Shown piece after piece: positions 1 through 10,232 of a stretch of 29,125 nucleotides of DNA (the stretch's first letter is position 1; the number at the start of each line of letters is the position of its first letter). The DNA is from Chara braunii (lineage: Eukaryota > Streptophyta > Charophyceae > Charales > Characeae): contig BFEA01000173.1 of the NCBI GenBank assembly GCA_003427395.1, positions 1,853,959 to 1,883,083 on the forward strand. The letters are read 5' to 3'. The notes under the pieces were generated by a model. It saw only the letters and a program-made list of their open reading frames with translations, did no database searches and had not been told where the DNA came from. The translations under genes were made by a program, and so were the position numbers.

Positions 1-1111
1 CTCTCTCTCTCTCTCTCTCACTTGGCATATGACTAACCCTTCTCCCCTCACTTGGAAACATTGTCAGGGTACGGACGGTGACCGAAATCAGACCTCACTT
101 GGTGGAGAAAGAGGACACGGGGAGGATAGCCGGTCCTTTGTGCCACCAAGAAGGCAAAAGAAAGGGCGTTTGAAAAAGTGGGAGAAAGGCGAGATCCGGA
201 AGGAAGCATAAGTTGAGAGAGAGGTTAGTTTGTCTCAATCATTTCCCCGACTGCATGACTATGAGAAGAGGATGGGCTGATTGAGCAATAAAAAGGGAAC
301 AAAGCACAGCCAAAGAGCATGGAAAGGATAGGCATGTGGGAAGGGCTATGTGTTGATCCCCAACGGGGGACATTGTATGGATCTTCTTGCTTGTGTGGGA
401 TTGTGCAGGTGAGTAATGGCTAGAAATGCCTTGAGCGGGATAAGGGCGAGAGGAACAGGGCACCAAGAGGGAAAGGAAAGAGGGACAAAGGGCTATGGGA
501 CCTTTGACATAGAACCAATTCATGAAAATGACTTTTGCACTTGAGACTTGGAAGCGTGATTGAGAGTGCAATCATACCAAGGAAAATGTGATGTTATGTG
601 TGTTTGCATATGAGGACCCCGAAAAGACTAAGGGACCTACTTCAATAAGGTGGGAAGCAAATTGTGAGATCCGATGGATGCGTAGAGGCGAGGGGGAGGA
701 CGGCCCCGCCGCACCCCGATGACGCCATATAGCCAAAATGCTTAGGGAAATGGTGCGTGGCCTAAGGATGACGCTTAGCCTATGCACAAGAGAAGAGAGA
801 TGCTCAAAGAATCCCTGGACTGCCTGTGTATTGGAAGGAACAATTGCATGATAACACAACAAAGAATCAGAAAAAATCAGCGTTGCGGGACGACCATCGA
901 GACTACCACCCGGCGTGAGGGCTGAGCTACATCCCCAATGTCAAAGCTCTCTCGCGCGATGGCCCACCCCCATCCATCTCAAAGCACTAGGTGGGGTTGA
1001 CCTTGGGACGAATAGCCCGCGCCCTGAGCATGAGTGTGGGCGGGCCGAGCCAACTGGGACCCGCAGTGGGGTGGACTAAGGCTTGAAAGTCTACCGGGGT
1101 TTGGCCCTACA
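1..1111 (+). repeat. 5' long terminal repeat (start truncated)
   Basis: This segment matches 26362-27480 almost base for base, from a (CT)n tract through to the shared end CCCTACA. I counted about 45 substitutions, mostly transitions, plus one 10-bp indel near 346, so identity is about 96%. The match stops abruptly after 1111, as expected at an LTR/internal boundary, and the repeat ends in CA as LTRs usually do. The start lies beyond the window inside the CT tract. No promoter element could be placed with confidence. The divergence indicates an old insertion. Confidence 0.85.
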
Positions 1112-1115
1112 AAAA

Positions 1116-1132
1116 TGGTGGAGGTAACGGGC
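1116..1132 (+). other. Candidate primer binding site (tRNA not identified)
   Basis: Four A residues after the LTR end, the sequence begins TGGTGGAGGTAACGGGC. A primer binding site normally starts with TGG, the complement of the tRNA 3' CCA, within a few bases of the LTR, so position and first bases fit. It does not match the initiator-methionine site (TGGTATCAGAGC) common in plant Gypsy elements, and I could not match another tRNA from memory. Confidence 0.35.
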
Positions 1133-2842
1133 ATGGGGTTAAATTGACCCTTGCGATTTCGATGGGGGCGCCCGACGCATTGATGTGTACATAACCCAAC
1201 ATAAGAAAAATGGATTTGTGTTTGCTCCTACTCTTGTGAGAAATCAGATTTGAGGGTGGCTGGGCGCATGGCATGGCCAGGCCTGGAGGTATAATATGCA
1301 TGCTATACACTTGATCAGTCGTTCCTTTCAGGAATGGCTCTAGCCCTCCTTCGTCCGATGCTAATGTTCGACAGTCCGGGGAAGCCTTGGGCAAGTCGCA
1401 AGTCGACCCTTCATCTTCGTCTGAAAGAAGGGCTCCGGTTACCTGGCAGGCGGTTGGTGTTTGGCTTAGGCCAGGTTCCAATGAAAATCCCGCGGCGGAG
1501 TGATTTGACCGAATGGGTGCTTTCCCCTTCTTCTTTGAACCCAGCGGGCTCATGCACTTTGCACCTTTTTAATGATTGAAGGAACTAACATGAACATAAC
1601 GGGTCATCAAGAAAGAACAATCCCACCCTATGAAAGGACAAACAAGCGAAGAGAAAGGAAATGAAGGGAGTTGCTAGATTCCAAAGAAAACTAGCTCACC
1701 CTTGAAGATTCTCACGAGAAGGAACCAACCACTATGTATGAAAGTAGGGGGAGTTACACTAATTGTCCTGAGAGAAAATTTATGAGTTATGGGTAGGAAG
1801 CGCTGGGTGCACCAAGGGAATGACACTTGTACTATGTGTGTCCCACTTGGGACTTGTGTTTGCATGATGGGATTTGAGCATCCTGCGTTTCAGAAGGAAA
1901 GGATTGGTCTGCACCGACCAGTGCGGGTTGTGAAACGTCGTTCTTTTTTGTAAGCTGCGGTGTGTTCGTATGTGGAGGTCAGGGCACCGAGCTGTCAAAC
2001 GGGAGTCTGTCACGTCGGTTGATTAATAGCATTCTCGTTCGAGCAGTGACGGGCTTCGGCTCAATGATCTGCCGGACGGGGTGTGAAATCTTCTCAGGCG
2101 GGGCTTAGCCTGTTGGCTGGCGGAGAGAGTACCACTGCATGCGGATAAAGACGGAGCTTCGAAGACGATTAGTAGCTTCTCGTAGCATGGTTTTGGGAAA
2201 GGCTGATTCTTGTCGGACCGATGGAAGTGAATGCCCGGACGACTGACTTTGTCCCTGTATTTAGGCACTTAAGGTAACCCTTGGTGTCGGTATGGATGTG
2301 CAAAGCGGGAAGACGGGATGGGGTATTATGGGTAAGGAGGAAAGGGCGAATGCCTTGCCGAGACCTGGGTACCGCGCTCGCGACGGTTGAGCTGCGCTTG
2401 AGGTATGGGATAAAAACTCTACCGATAGTACCAACGGAGAGACCATATTGGGGATGGCCGATGAGGAGATGACCGGCCCGTATGTGAGGTTGCCTGATTT
2501 TCTTTTATGTGTTCCCCCTCTGTAAAAATTGATTGAGCTTGGATTGTTGGACGGACACTCTTCTAAGTTTATTCCCCCTCCCATCTAAGTCCGCACGAGT
2601 GAGAGATGATCGAAAGGAAGGAGGATAGAGGTCAATTAGAATGGAACCAAGAGAAAGAATGTAGGCAAATGGATGGGCGACCGAGGGAATTATGGGAAGG
2701 AGGTACTTAGGAATGGGGAGGTAAAATAGAGAGACCTTGATGAGGGGTCTAAAATAATTCTCATCCAGGACAAGGGTTGACCTGACCAAAAGGATCGGTT
2801 GGTGCCTTTTTATGAAAACAGGGGTCGGGTGCTGAAAACAAG
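1133..2842 (+). other. 5' leader, no supported gene
   Basis: About 1.7 kb between the LTR and the first accessory ORF. Open frames here, such as 1334-1579 (+) and 1107-1553 (-), are short or antisense and show no recognisable motif and no similarity to the four-copy family downstream. It is most simply an untranslated leader. It may contain packaging or splicing signals, but I see none that I can defend. Confidence 0.5.
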
Positions 2843-3655
2843 ATGGTGCGATGGTTGCCTTCCCCGATCTATACCAGCGGCTCGGAAATGCCAGTAGATG
2901 TAAAGGATGGGGTATCGGTCGTCCTCCCGAAAAATGGAACGTGGACGAACCTTGAATCAGCGTATCAAACGGTAATGCTGGAAGGAGAGGATGCTTTCCT
3001 TTGGATAGAAATAATATGGACTAATGTCAGCTTGACGAGGTTGTCACCAAGTTTAATGGATTTGGAATTCCGAGGGACAGTGGAAGCCCGGGGATGGGTC
3101 TACTTGTCGCAAGATGGGGAGAAAGCTATGATCATAGACTTGACACATGGGAATACGCTGGACGAGTTGTTGAGGAAGGCAGAAGCAGAGGTTGTGTGGG
3201 CTGCATGTCAGCGGTGGGAAATGAAAATGAAAAATGTAGACGTACGGGTGGAACTTGGGGATAGAGGAAGCATGAGGCGACCCGTAAGAACCATGCGATG
3301 TGTGCTGCCTTCATTCCTAGTGGATGCGGTTTTCGGAACCCGGGGCAGGCTAGTGCGAATATGCCAGTCCATGACGAACCTCAGACTATACCAATGCGCT
3401 AGGCAAGAATTTTTTCGGTTATCAATAGAGATGGGGCCGTTCGAGGGGAACTGGGCGGAGAAGCTGGCCGAGATACTAAACTGCCTTAGCATAGACAATA
3501 TCTTTGTTCCTAGCATTGTGCATTGGGGGATAGTCTACAGGAATGTGGCAATAGGGGAGACGTTCCTAGATGGGGTAAGGGAGTTGATGTACGACGAGGA
3601 GGACGACCTCAGTGACGAAGATGAAGATGAAGAGATAGAGGACTGGGACTTCTAA
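2843..3655 (+). CDS. Accessory ORF copy A of a four-copy paralogous family (intact)
   Basis: Unrecognised protein of 270 aa, uninterrupted from ATG 2843 to TAA 3655. It has an N-terminal half with a WIEIIW segment near residue 54 and YLSQDG near residue 88. The C-terminal half contains VLPSFLVDAVFG (around 154-165), then EFFRLSIEMGPFEGNWAEKL (around 190-209). It ends in an acidic tail of about 20 residues rich in Asp and Glu. No signal peptide, membrane segment or catalytic motif is evident. Three broken relatives (B, C, D) follow on the same strand in the same order of motifs. It lies upstream of gag, where Ogre elements carry ORF1, but I see no similarity that would justify that name. Function unknown. 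It is the only member without stops, so it may have been kept longest under selection. Confidence 0.75.
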   Translation: MVRWLPSPIYTSGSEMPVDVKDGVSVVLPKNGTWTNLESAYQTVMLEGEDAFLWIEIIWTNVSLTRLSPSLMDLEFRGTVEARGWVYLSQDGEKAMIIDLTHGNTLDELLRKAEAEVVWAACQRWEMKMKNVDVRVELGDRGSMRRPVRTMRCVLPSFLVDAVFGTRGRLVRICQSMTNLRLYQCARQEFFRLSIEMGPFEGNWAEKLAEILNCLSIDNIFVPSIVHWGIVYRNVAIGETFLDGVRELMYDEEDDLSDEDEDEEIEDWDF

Positions 3656-3718
3656 GAGGGGTAGGGTGACTTAACTTAGGAAGGACGGGTGACCTAGTAT
3701 TGTGCAGGAAAGGGAAAG

Positions 3719-4473
3719 ATGATTAGAGAAAAAAGGATGATGGAATACCCCTTCAAAGGCTGGGAACCACGGCGACTCACAGGAGGAATAAAAATGCCTA
3801 TACCAACAGGGAACGAATGGAGAGGGACCACGTGCGACTGGATTGGGTTTGAGGTTGCTCGGGACTTACCATATGTATGGATAGAGCGGATTTGGAACCC
3901 GATAAGGGAAAAGGAAGGTTGGGATGATATAGTGGAAGGCAAGGTAGAGTCAGTTGGAACGATTGTCCTTTCCGAGGATGGATGACAACTGTTTTGCACC
4001 ATGTTAGCATTGGGACAGGACCCGATGTGGCTTCTAGGGGATGAAGAGGCCCGAACCTGAAAGGAAGGCAAGTTGTTCGCCAACGAGGGATGTGACGAAG
4101 TTAGTAGCAGAGTTGTGATGGGAGGATGGAAGAAACTCAAACCTCCAAGTCTACGGAAAACGGCTTGGGTACCGGAATTCATAGCTAAGTGGTTTGGGGG
4201 GTTTGAGCACATTTTAGAAGTAGCCGACCCCATGAGAAAGGTGCATATAGAGTGTGTCTGGCTGACTGAGGAGTTCTATAGGCTCTCATTGAAATATGGA
4301 CCCTTCTACGGAGATAAAGCCGAGGAAGTCATCATCGTCCTAAGAATAGGCAGGTATGACTGCCTAGAGGTAGAGGCGGAGTCTTGGGACGCCATAGTTA
4401 GCCGGGAGGCGGCGACTGTACCCTTTACGTAGACGACGTCTTTAAACTATTTGAGGTACTGTGGTTCGACTGA
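3719..4473 (+). pseudogene. Accessory ORF copy B (two stops and a frameshift)
   Basis: A second copy begins 63 bp after A. In one frame from ATG 3719 it reads through VWIERIW, then IVLSEDG followed by a TGA at 3983-3985. A second TGA lies at 4058-4060. It continues through WVPEFIAKWFGG and EEFYRLSLKYGPFYGDKAEE, aligned with A's LPSFLVDAVFG and EFFRLSIEMGPFEGNWAEK. Near 4411 the similarity moves to another frame (LYVDDVFKLFEV), matching the YIDYLYRLYE ending of copy C, and ends at TGA 4471-4473. The first stop falls where copy C has Trp (TGG), so a G-to-A transition is the likely cause. ATG 3737 (MEYPF) is an alternative start. Function unknown. Confidence 0.7.
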
Positions 4474-4780
4474 ATGAGGCCAAGGGATCGAACGTCGCGA
4501 AAAGGCCTGAGTATGGGGGGGTGCTTGTGGGGTGACGTGTAACATAAGAAAGGGAGTGTGTACATTAGGCCGTAGATGGTGCATAAGAATCGAAACAAGG
4601 GGGAAGTGACGGCAACTGGAAAGTGGGGGTCGGGTAGAATTGAACGTGTATGAGTTGGGGATAGCGGCAGGAACCAGTGTACGATAAGTAGGGAGGGTTG
4701 AAAGACTAAAACACGAAAGGCATGAAATCTCGGTAGGTGCAGCGATCGGACTAAGAAAGCAGGAAAGGAGACATTGCGAG
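4474..4780 (+). other. Spacer between copies B and C
   Basis: 307 bp with no supported + strand frame and no trace of the family's motifs. Two long minus-strand frames cross it (4425-5268) but are best explained as antisense shadows of B and C. Confidence 0.5.
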
Positions 4781-5572
4781 ATGGCCCGGCGAATGACGTT
4801 CTGGGCGGATAGACCTTGTGGGATCCTGCCACCAAGAATATCAGAGGGCAGGGTCGAAATAAGCCTGGCTGTAAGAAATACGATAGGCAATCCGGTAATA
4901 AACTGGGTGGGGGTAGAGTTGGTGGAAGATATGGTGTACCTAATAGTGAAGCTGGAATGGCGTGCGAGAGGGGAGTTCGGGGGCGTAGACTTGAACCGCC
5001 CAGGGCGTGTGCATGCGACGGGATCCTTACACCTGTCGGAAGAGGGATGGCGGACTTTTGGGATTGCTTTGGCTTCCGGGGATGACCCCGTACGAATGTT
5101 CGAAGGGGCATGACAAATAACCTGGCGGGAGGGGTTTGAGTTTGCAGATCCGGAACGAAATGACGTGACGGCTGAGGTAAAAGTCGTTGCGGCAGGGGGT
5201 TTTGAGTTGCCAAATGAGGTCGTACGGATGAGTCTACCACCCTTCCTGCTAAGACGAATGGGAGGCATAGAACGAGTGGAGCAGGCGGTGACTGCCGTAA
5301 CTAGGCTAAATTTTGACGAAGCACTAATGTATCGAGAGTAATATCGGGCCTTCCTAGAGATGGGGCCGTTCGGCGACGAACAAGGGCGCGAGGTGCTTTG
5401 TATTCTAAGAGCACTGGTAAATTCTAGGCCAGGGGTTCCACAAATAAGTGATGAGATGATGTGGAGAGCGATCCGGCGAGAGGTAGGTCGGGGCGCGGCC
5501 TACATAGATTATCTCTACCGGTTGTACGAACAGCCAGAGGAGGATACCACACCCGGGGGTATAGAGGGATAG
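4781..5572 (+). pseudogene. Accessory ORF copy C (two in-frame stops)
   Basis: Third paralogue, 264 codons in a single frame from ATG 4781 to TAG 5572, broken by TGA 5111-5113 and TAA 5339-5341. Landmarks in family order are WVGVELVEDMVYLIVKLEW, LHLSEEGW, LPPFLLRRMGG, then YRAFLEMGPFGDEQ and the ending AAYIDYLYRLYEQPEED. Its MGPFG motif aligns with MGPFEG of A and YGPFYG of B. Because the frame is kept over the whole length, only a few point changes separate it from an open gene. The 5111 TGA could derive from TGG or CGA by one transition. Function unknown; the acidic tail is shorter than in A. Confidence 0.7.
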
Positions 5573-5735
5573 TTGGGACTAGAAAAGGTAATGAAAACAC
5601 GAAGGGCAAGGGAGGCAGTAGGTGGGCGGATTCTGAAGATTGGTTGTAACCCTTTCTATGTCGACTATGCAGGAAATCACCAAGGTAACAATAGCAGCAA
5701 GACGTGAGCGAGTGGAACGCCAGCCCCGTGTGCGA

Positions 5736-6506
5736 ATGGAACGCCATCCCTGATACCCTGGACCGCCTTGGAACAACGGTGGACGATGGGAAGTATCCCT
5801 CCCGTCGAGTTCTACCTATCGGGGGCTCGACACCGAATGGCGGGCCGTGACTTTGGGAAGGGAGGCCGCCTTCATGTTAGTAGAATGTCGGTGGACAGGG
5901 ATGAGACTCCACCGAGGACCCGGAGACGATCTGTTCTCCAATCTGGAAGTTACCGGGACCATGTATCTGCCTGAGATCGGCTGACATTCGTTGGGGGTAG
6001 AGATAGCACAAGGTCACGAGCTGGCACCGGTCTTTCAAAGGGCCGCCCGAACGTTGACCCGGATAGGACATTCGGTCAGAGGAAGAAGGAACGTTGGCTT
6101 ACTTACCCGGATGGAGATGGGAGGTTGGAGGGAGTTCAGGGCACCGACCACACCGCTGAGATGCCGAGTGCCCCGTTTTATGATAGACCTCGTCTTCGGA
6201 AGCCTCGCAAGGGCGCAGGAGCTGGCGGATTCAGCCATAGTCTGGGTAGGCCAGTTTTCCTCCCCTACCATTGGGATGTTCTACGATGTCGCTGTGGAGT
6301 ACGGGCTGTTCTGGGGAAATAGGGCCCACGACTTACTAGAAGTAATCCACATCCTGATGTTTTGTGCGCCCCGACTAGACTGGACAGGGTGCAAACGCAT
6401 AATCCAAAGGGAAATCGAGATAGGGGAGAATTATCTAATGGGGGTGGCTCAGCTATTCGAGGAGCCTACCAAGCCAGAAGTGCCGCGAGGGCGAGAGCGG
6501 GATTAG
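5736..6506 (+). pseudogene. Accessory ORF copy D (two in-frame stops)
   Basis: Fourth paralogue. One frame runs from ATG 5736 to TAG 6506 with TGA at 5751-5753 and TGA at 5982-5984. In order it shows GRWEVSLPSS, FMLVECRWTG, MYLPEIG followed by the second stop, VPRFMIDLVFGS, then FYDVAVEYGLFWGNRAHDLL and NYLMGVAQLFEEP. The 5982 stop occupies the same alignment column as the 3983 stop of copy B, next to the conserved LS(E)DG-type motif. A reading that starts only at about 5991 misses the N-terminal third, which is clearly homologous to A-C. GPF is altered to GLF. It sits about 470 bp before gag. Function unknown. Confidence 0.7.
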
Positions 6507-6974
6507 CATCCGCGGACGGGTCAATAGCGCAGATCGAGTATAGTTCGCTGCGTACGGAAGTTCGTTGATGGGAATAGAAAAGAGGCCTCGCACCTGGATG
6601 GCTAAAAACCACTAGAAAAACAAAGAAGGGGGGGCCAGACTCCTAATGATTGACCATAACCCTGAAGGTCAAAAACGGAAAACGCTGCTCGGGAAGACTT
6701 CCCCTAGCAGGATGCCTAACCCGGACTCCCTCACGTCGGCCGACTGGACAAGGGCACTACAAACGAGCTTGTGATAAAGGAAGCCCAGTCACGTTTATAG
6801 CTCGGTTGGGCGGCAGGGCCAGTCGTGGCTCCTCCTTAAGGAAGGGCAATCAGGAAACGGGGATAGGAAAGGAGACTATAAAGATAAGCTAACAGAGCTG
6901 GGAGCCTAGAGAACTTAAAAACCTTGCATTGCGTGTGTCGTGAGAATTCTTTGGCTTATGCAGAACTAGGCAAA
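6507..6974 (+). other. Spacer between copy D and gag
   Basis: 468 bp. A short open frame (6650-6892) has no recognisable motif and no relation to its neighbours. It is purine-rich, like much of the element. No splice or shift signal could be shown. Confidence 0.45.
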
Positions 6975-9290
6975 ATGGCAATGGAGGAGGAGACAAATAA
7001 CCGTAAGAGTGAAGGAGAACCAGGCTTAGAAGGCAGTGACGCGCAAAGCGAAGGGGGGCAGAAGGACAGAGAATCGATAAATCCGGATGGTACCAAAGGG
7101 AACCGGAAGGAAACCTCCACAGGAGAAAGCTCGGGGAAAGCCGGGGGAAGCAGGCAAGGGACCCAGGGGACCAAGGAAGGCAAAAATAAGGATAGGACAA
7201 GACCCCGAAACTCGAAAGGAACCATGCCTAAGAAAGTAAGGGTCACAGACACGAGACGCAAACTAGCCGAGATAGACAAGAGGACCGCGGAATACAAGGC
7301 AAGACTGATTGAGAAAATGATGACTGGGAACGAAGAAGGTCCTCTGCAGGAGGAGGCCTGGGATGAACGGAAAGTCAGCCAAGGTGGGACGGGACAAGGG
7401 GATAAAGGTAGTGACCGTGGGGGAAGGCCGAGCAAGAGAAGGAAAGAGATAGAGAACTCTCCGGGGATGGAAGCAGAAAAGGCTACGACTCCGCCAGCCA
7501 TGGACAGTAGGGCTAGCCGCCTGCCGATCACGCCAGCAGTAGCGCAAGGGTGCGAAGGACTTTAGAGCCTTAGGGAAAGAGTGTTGGGATGGTTTGACCT
7601 GGAAGGAACTATGAAAACTAGGGCGGGACAGAAGGCCGGCAAGGAAAGTCCGGATAACAGTGTGGCAGGCGAGCCCAGCAGCTTCGAGGGCGGCCTTAAG
7701 CAGATAGTGTCGTCCCTCGCACGAGCACTAAACAAAAATCAAGGCTATCTGGCGGACGCCAAGAAAAAGCTGACTTTCGATGGAGCAAACATCACGAAGT
7801 TCCTGATTGACTACGAGAACCTAGCTGCGTTACCAAAGTGGACCGAGGAGGAAAAAATGGACCATCTAGGACAGCATGTGTCGTTAAGCCTAGGACGGGA
7901 CATAATGGTCATTGTAGCCGAAAGCCGGTCTTGGAAGGAGACCCGTGATGTGATGATGAGGAAGTACATAGCGGAAGAGAAAATGGCAACGGAGGTCGAC
8001 CTAGCAGCAATTCAGAGCAAGAGCTTCGCAACGTACAATGATTTCCTACGGGAATTTACTCTGGTAGCACTAAGGATCCCTGGGGTCACAGATCGGATAA
8101 TGAGCAAATATTTCCTCAGGCAGTTCTCCGAGTTCGACAAAGACAAGATCCTGTCAGCCTACCAACAGACGAGCAAGTTCGTAAACACGCGGGATGTTGA
8201 TTTTAGCACGGTAATGGATCTGGCTGAGAAAACGGTAGTAACGGAGACGTTGGCCTTGCTCAAGGAAGGAGAGATCATAGATCTGACCGGTAGGACGGGC
8301 GACAAGAAAAAGAAGGGGATTGAAAGTCTACATGAATGGGTACACGGGGCCGACAATAAGATTGAAAGGATGGAAGGCGCGCTACTGGTTATGCAAGCGC
8401 AAGTATCCCGACCTGCCCTCCCTCCCCAGGAAGCTGTGGTCCCGCCAGGTGTAGCAAACCGGGGATTCAGACGGAGAGATCTTGCTAACGAGCAATGCAA
8501 GTACTGCACCGCGATAGGACATTATGTGCGCGCATACCCAAAGCTCAACCATGATATTCTGAAAAGAAGGTGTATCAGGTCATTAAAGGGGGGGATATTT
8601 GGACCACAAGGGGAACGGGTGAACTGGAACTCACCAGGAGGGATGCGGCGAGCCATTATCATGCTCAACGAGTTAGAAATAACTGCCGTAGAAGCCGAAC
8701 CGGTGGGTGAGATCATCTGGGATCAACTCCGGGGGCGCAAACCGCAGACCAACTTTATTTTGGAAAGCGACGGACGTGATAGGGTGAACACAACCACTCG
8801 ACTAGGAACGGCCGGGAGAAGGATTAACCGTGACACCATTATAGAGGAGGTTGCTGGAAGCTCCGAACCCCAGGCAGAGCCTGAGGCCGAGGAACCAGAG
8901 AAAGTCTATGTGAAGCCTATGAAAGAGGAGCCTGCGGACAAGGCTACCGCCGCTAAGAAGAAGTTTAGGTATCAAATCCCAATCTTGACCTTGCCTGAGC
9001 TCGATGACACTATTAGCAAGTTACTAGGAACCATGGTGTCGGTGTCTTTTCAGACCATGCTGCAGGCTAGCTCTAGGTTTCTCAAGGGACTCAGACAACT
9101 GTTGACTCGGAGGCGAGTAGAAATAGGCGACAACCCCGAAGTACCAGAAGGGGTGAGGGAGGAGGAAGCTCCGCAAGAAGTGACTAACCTTCAGAGGAGT
9201 CACGGGGACTTGGAGGATCTCGAAAAGGTCTTTGCAGACATTCGTTTGAGCTTGTCCGACCGAGAGGGCGGCGAAGTCATGAGATCGCCA
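6975..9290 (+). pseudogene. gag: Retrotransposon Gag (capsid and nucleocapsid), one in-frame stop
   Basis: Gag forms the virus-like particle that packages element RNA. The first ATG is 6975 (MAMEEETNN). About 195 residues of Lys/Glu/Gly-rich, probably disordered sequence lead to TAG 7563-7565, and the same frame continues directly into the capsid region. Capsid-like helices start near 7770 (LTFDGANITKFLIDYENL) and include SWKETRDVMMRKYIAEEKM and TYNDFLREFTLVALRIPGV, typical of retrotransposon Gag. A nucleocapsid zinc knuckle is at 8496-8537: C-X2-C-X4-H-X4 then Tyr (TAC, 8535-8537) where Cys is expected, so the knuckle is damaged. The C-terminal part is acidic and runs without a break into protease, so Gag and PR share a frame. 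The boundary at 9290 is approximate. Confidence 0.85.
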
Positions 9291-10232
9291 CCCGGGACGA
9301 AGCTTAGCTTTCAAGCGCTGCCCGTAGGAAAGCTGGAAATCCAGATCGGAAATCGTCATACCGACGCATTAGTAGACGGGGGAGCACAAATCACGCTCAT
9401 AAGAAGAGATTTCGCAACGATCACAGGATGTACGGTAAACAAGGAAGTAACAGGGAGCATCCGGGGAGCTAGCGGGGAAATCCCGTTCGCTGGGTACGTC
9501 ACGAAGTGTGCTGTAAAGGCAGGGGTCAGGGAATCGATCTGGTCATTTTAGCGGATGACCGTAATGGAGGAGATGGACCATGACATGATCCTCGGAAGAC
9601 CGTGGTGCGCGAACGTAGAGATGATAGGCATGCACTTGCACGATGGCTCGTACATGGTAGACATAGAGGACCCTGTGACTGGCCGGGGAGAGCTCCTCCG
9701 ACTCCTTGGAACGGGAGGAGACCCCCCAAAGGGGAAATTGGTAACATGGTCGCCGTCGTTCGAGGATAGCACGCGAAAAGGGGCTTTCGCATGGATGGAG
9801 GGTATGAAAGAAAGGGTAGAAATCATGATTGAGGAAGCATTCAACAAGAAGGAGTGGATCAAGATGGGCCTGCCCCAGAAGAAGAGGAGGCAGGAGGACG
9901 AAGTCCTAGGTGTTATGGTAGCGGAAAAGGAGTCAAAGGTCGAACTTGGTGCTAGCCTGCCCAAACGGAAAGAAGTACGCATAGACGTGCTGGAAATCGC
10001 ACTCGAGATCCTCGATTTATTGCAACTCATCAAGGCCCTCAGATACCACAAGGTAGGAGTGGATTCGACAGCCTTGGCCAAGTTCGAAAGAGAGGTGCAA
10101 AGGGGATATTGCCTGAATGGGAAACTAGTTAGTATTCAACCGCGAGTCGTAGAGGCGACGGGGGCAATTTCGACTGTTTATTTTTTAGGAGAAAGATCCC
10201 AGAAGGAAGTGTTCGAAAGTACAAGCCGGTAG
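9291..10232 (+). pseudogene. pol (PR): Retropepsin-like aspartic protease and linker to RT
   Basis: The protease would cleave the Gag-Pol polyprotein. The active-site region is ALVDGGAQITLI, with catalytic Asp at 9375-9377. The usual D-S/T-G-A is D-G-G-A here, so the second residue is atypical. A second landmark, MILGRPW near 9584-9604, matches the I-L-G-x-x-W motif late in Ty3/Gypsy proteases. Between them lies TAG 9549-9551 in frame. The sequence just before it reads more like a protease in the neighbouring frame (DLVILADD), so a pair of small indels may be involved. After the protease comes a charged linker of about 200 residues. At about 10205-10215 homology shifts to another frame (VRKYKPVGKK), and the original frame stops at 10232. 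Confidence 0.75.

Noticed and set aside
4425-5268. Two overlapping minus-strand ORFs of 271 and 273 codons
   Set aside because: They lie antisense to accessory copies B and C, overlap each other in different frames, and have low-complexity Pro/Ser/Leu-rich translations. The + strand reading is supported by homology to copies A and D.
6956-7531. Minus-strand ORF of 191 codons with hydrophobic stretches
   Set aside because: Antisense shadow of the Lys/Glu/Gly-rich N-terminal region of Gag, whose reverse complement reads as Leu/Pro/Ser.
10195-10232. Programmed frameshift between protease and RT
   Set aside because: No convincing slippery heptamer followed by a structure, and further unrelated frame breaks downstream point to decay.
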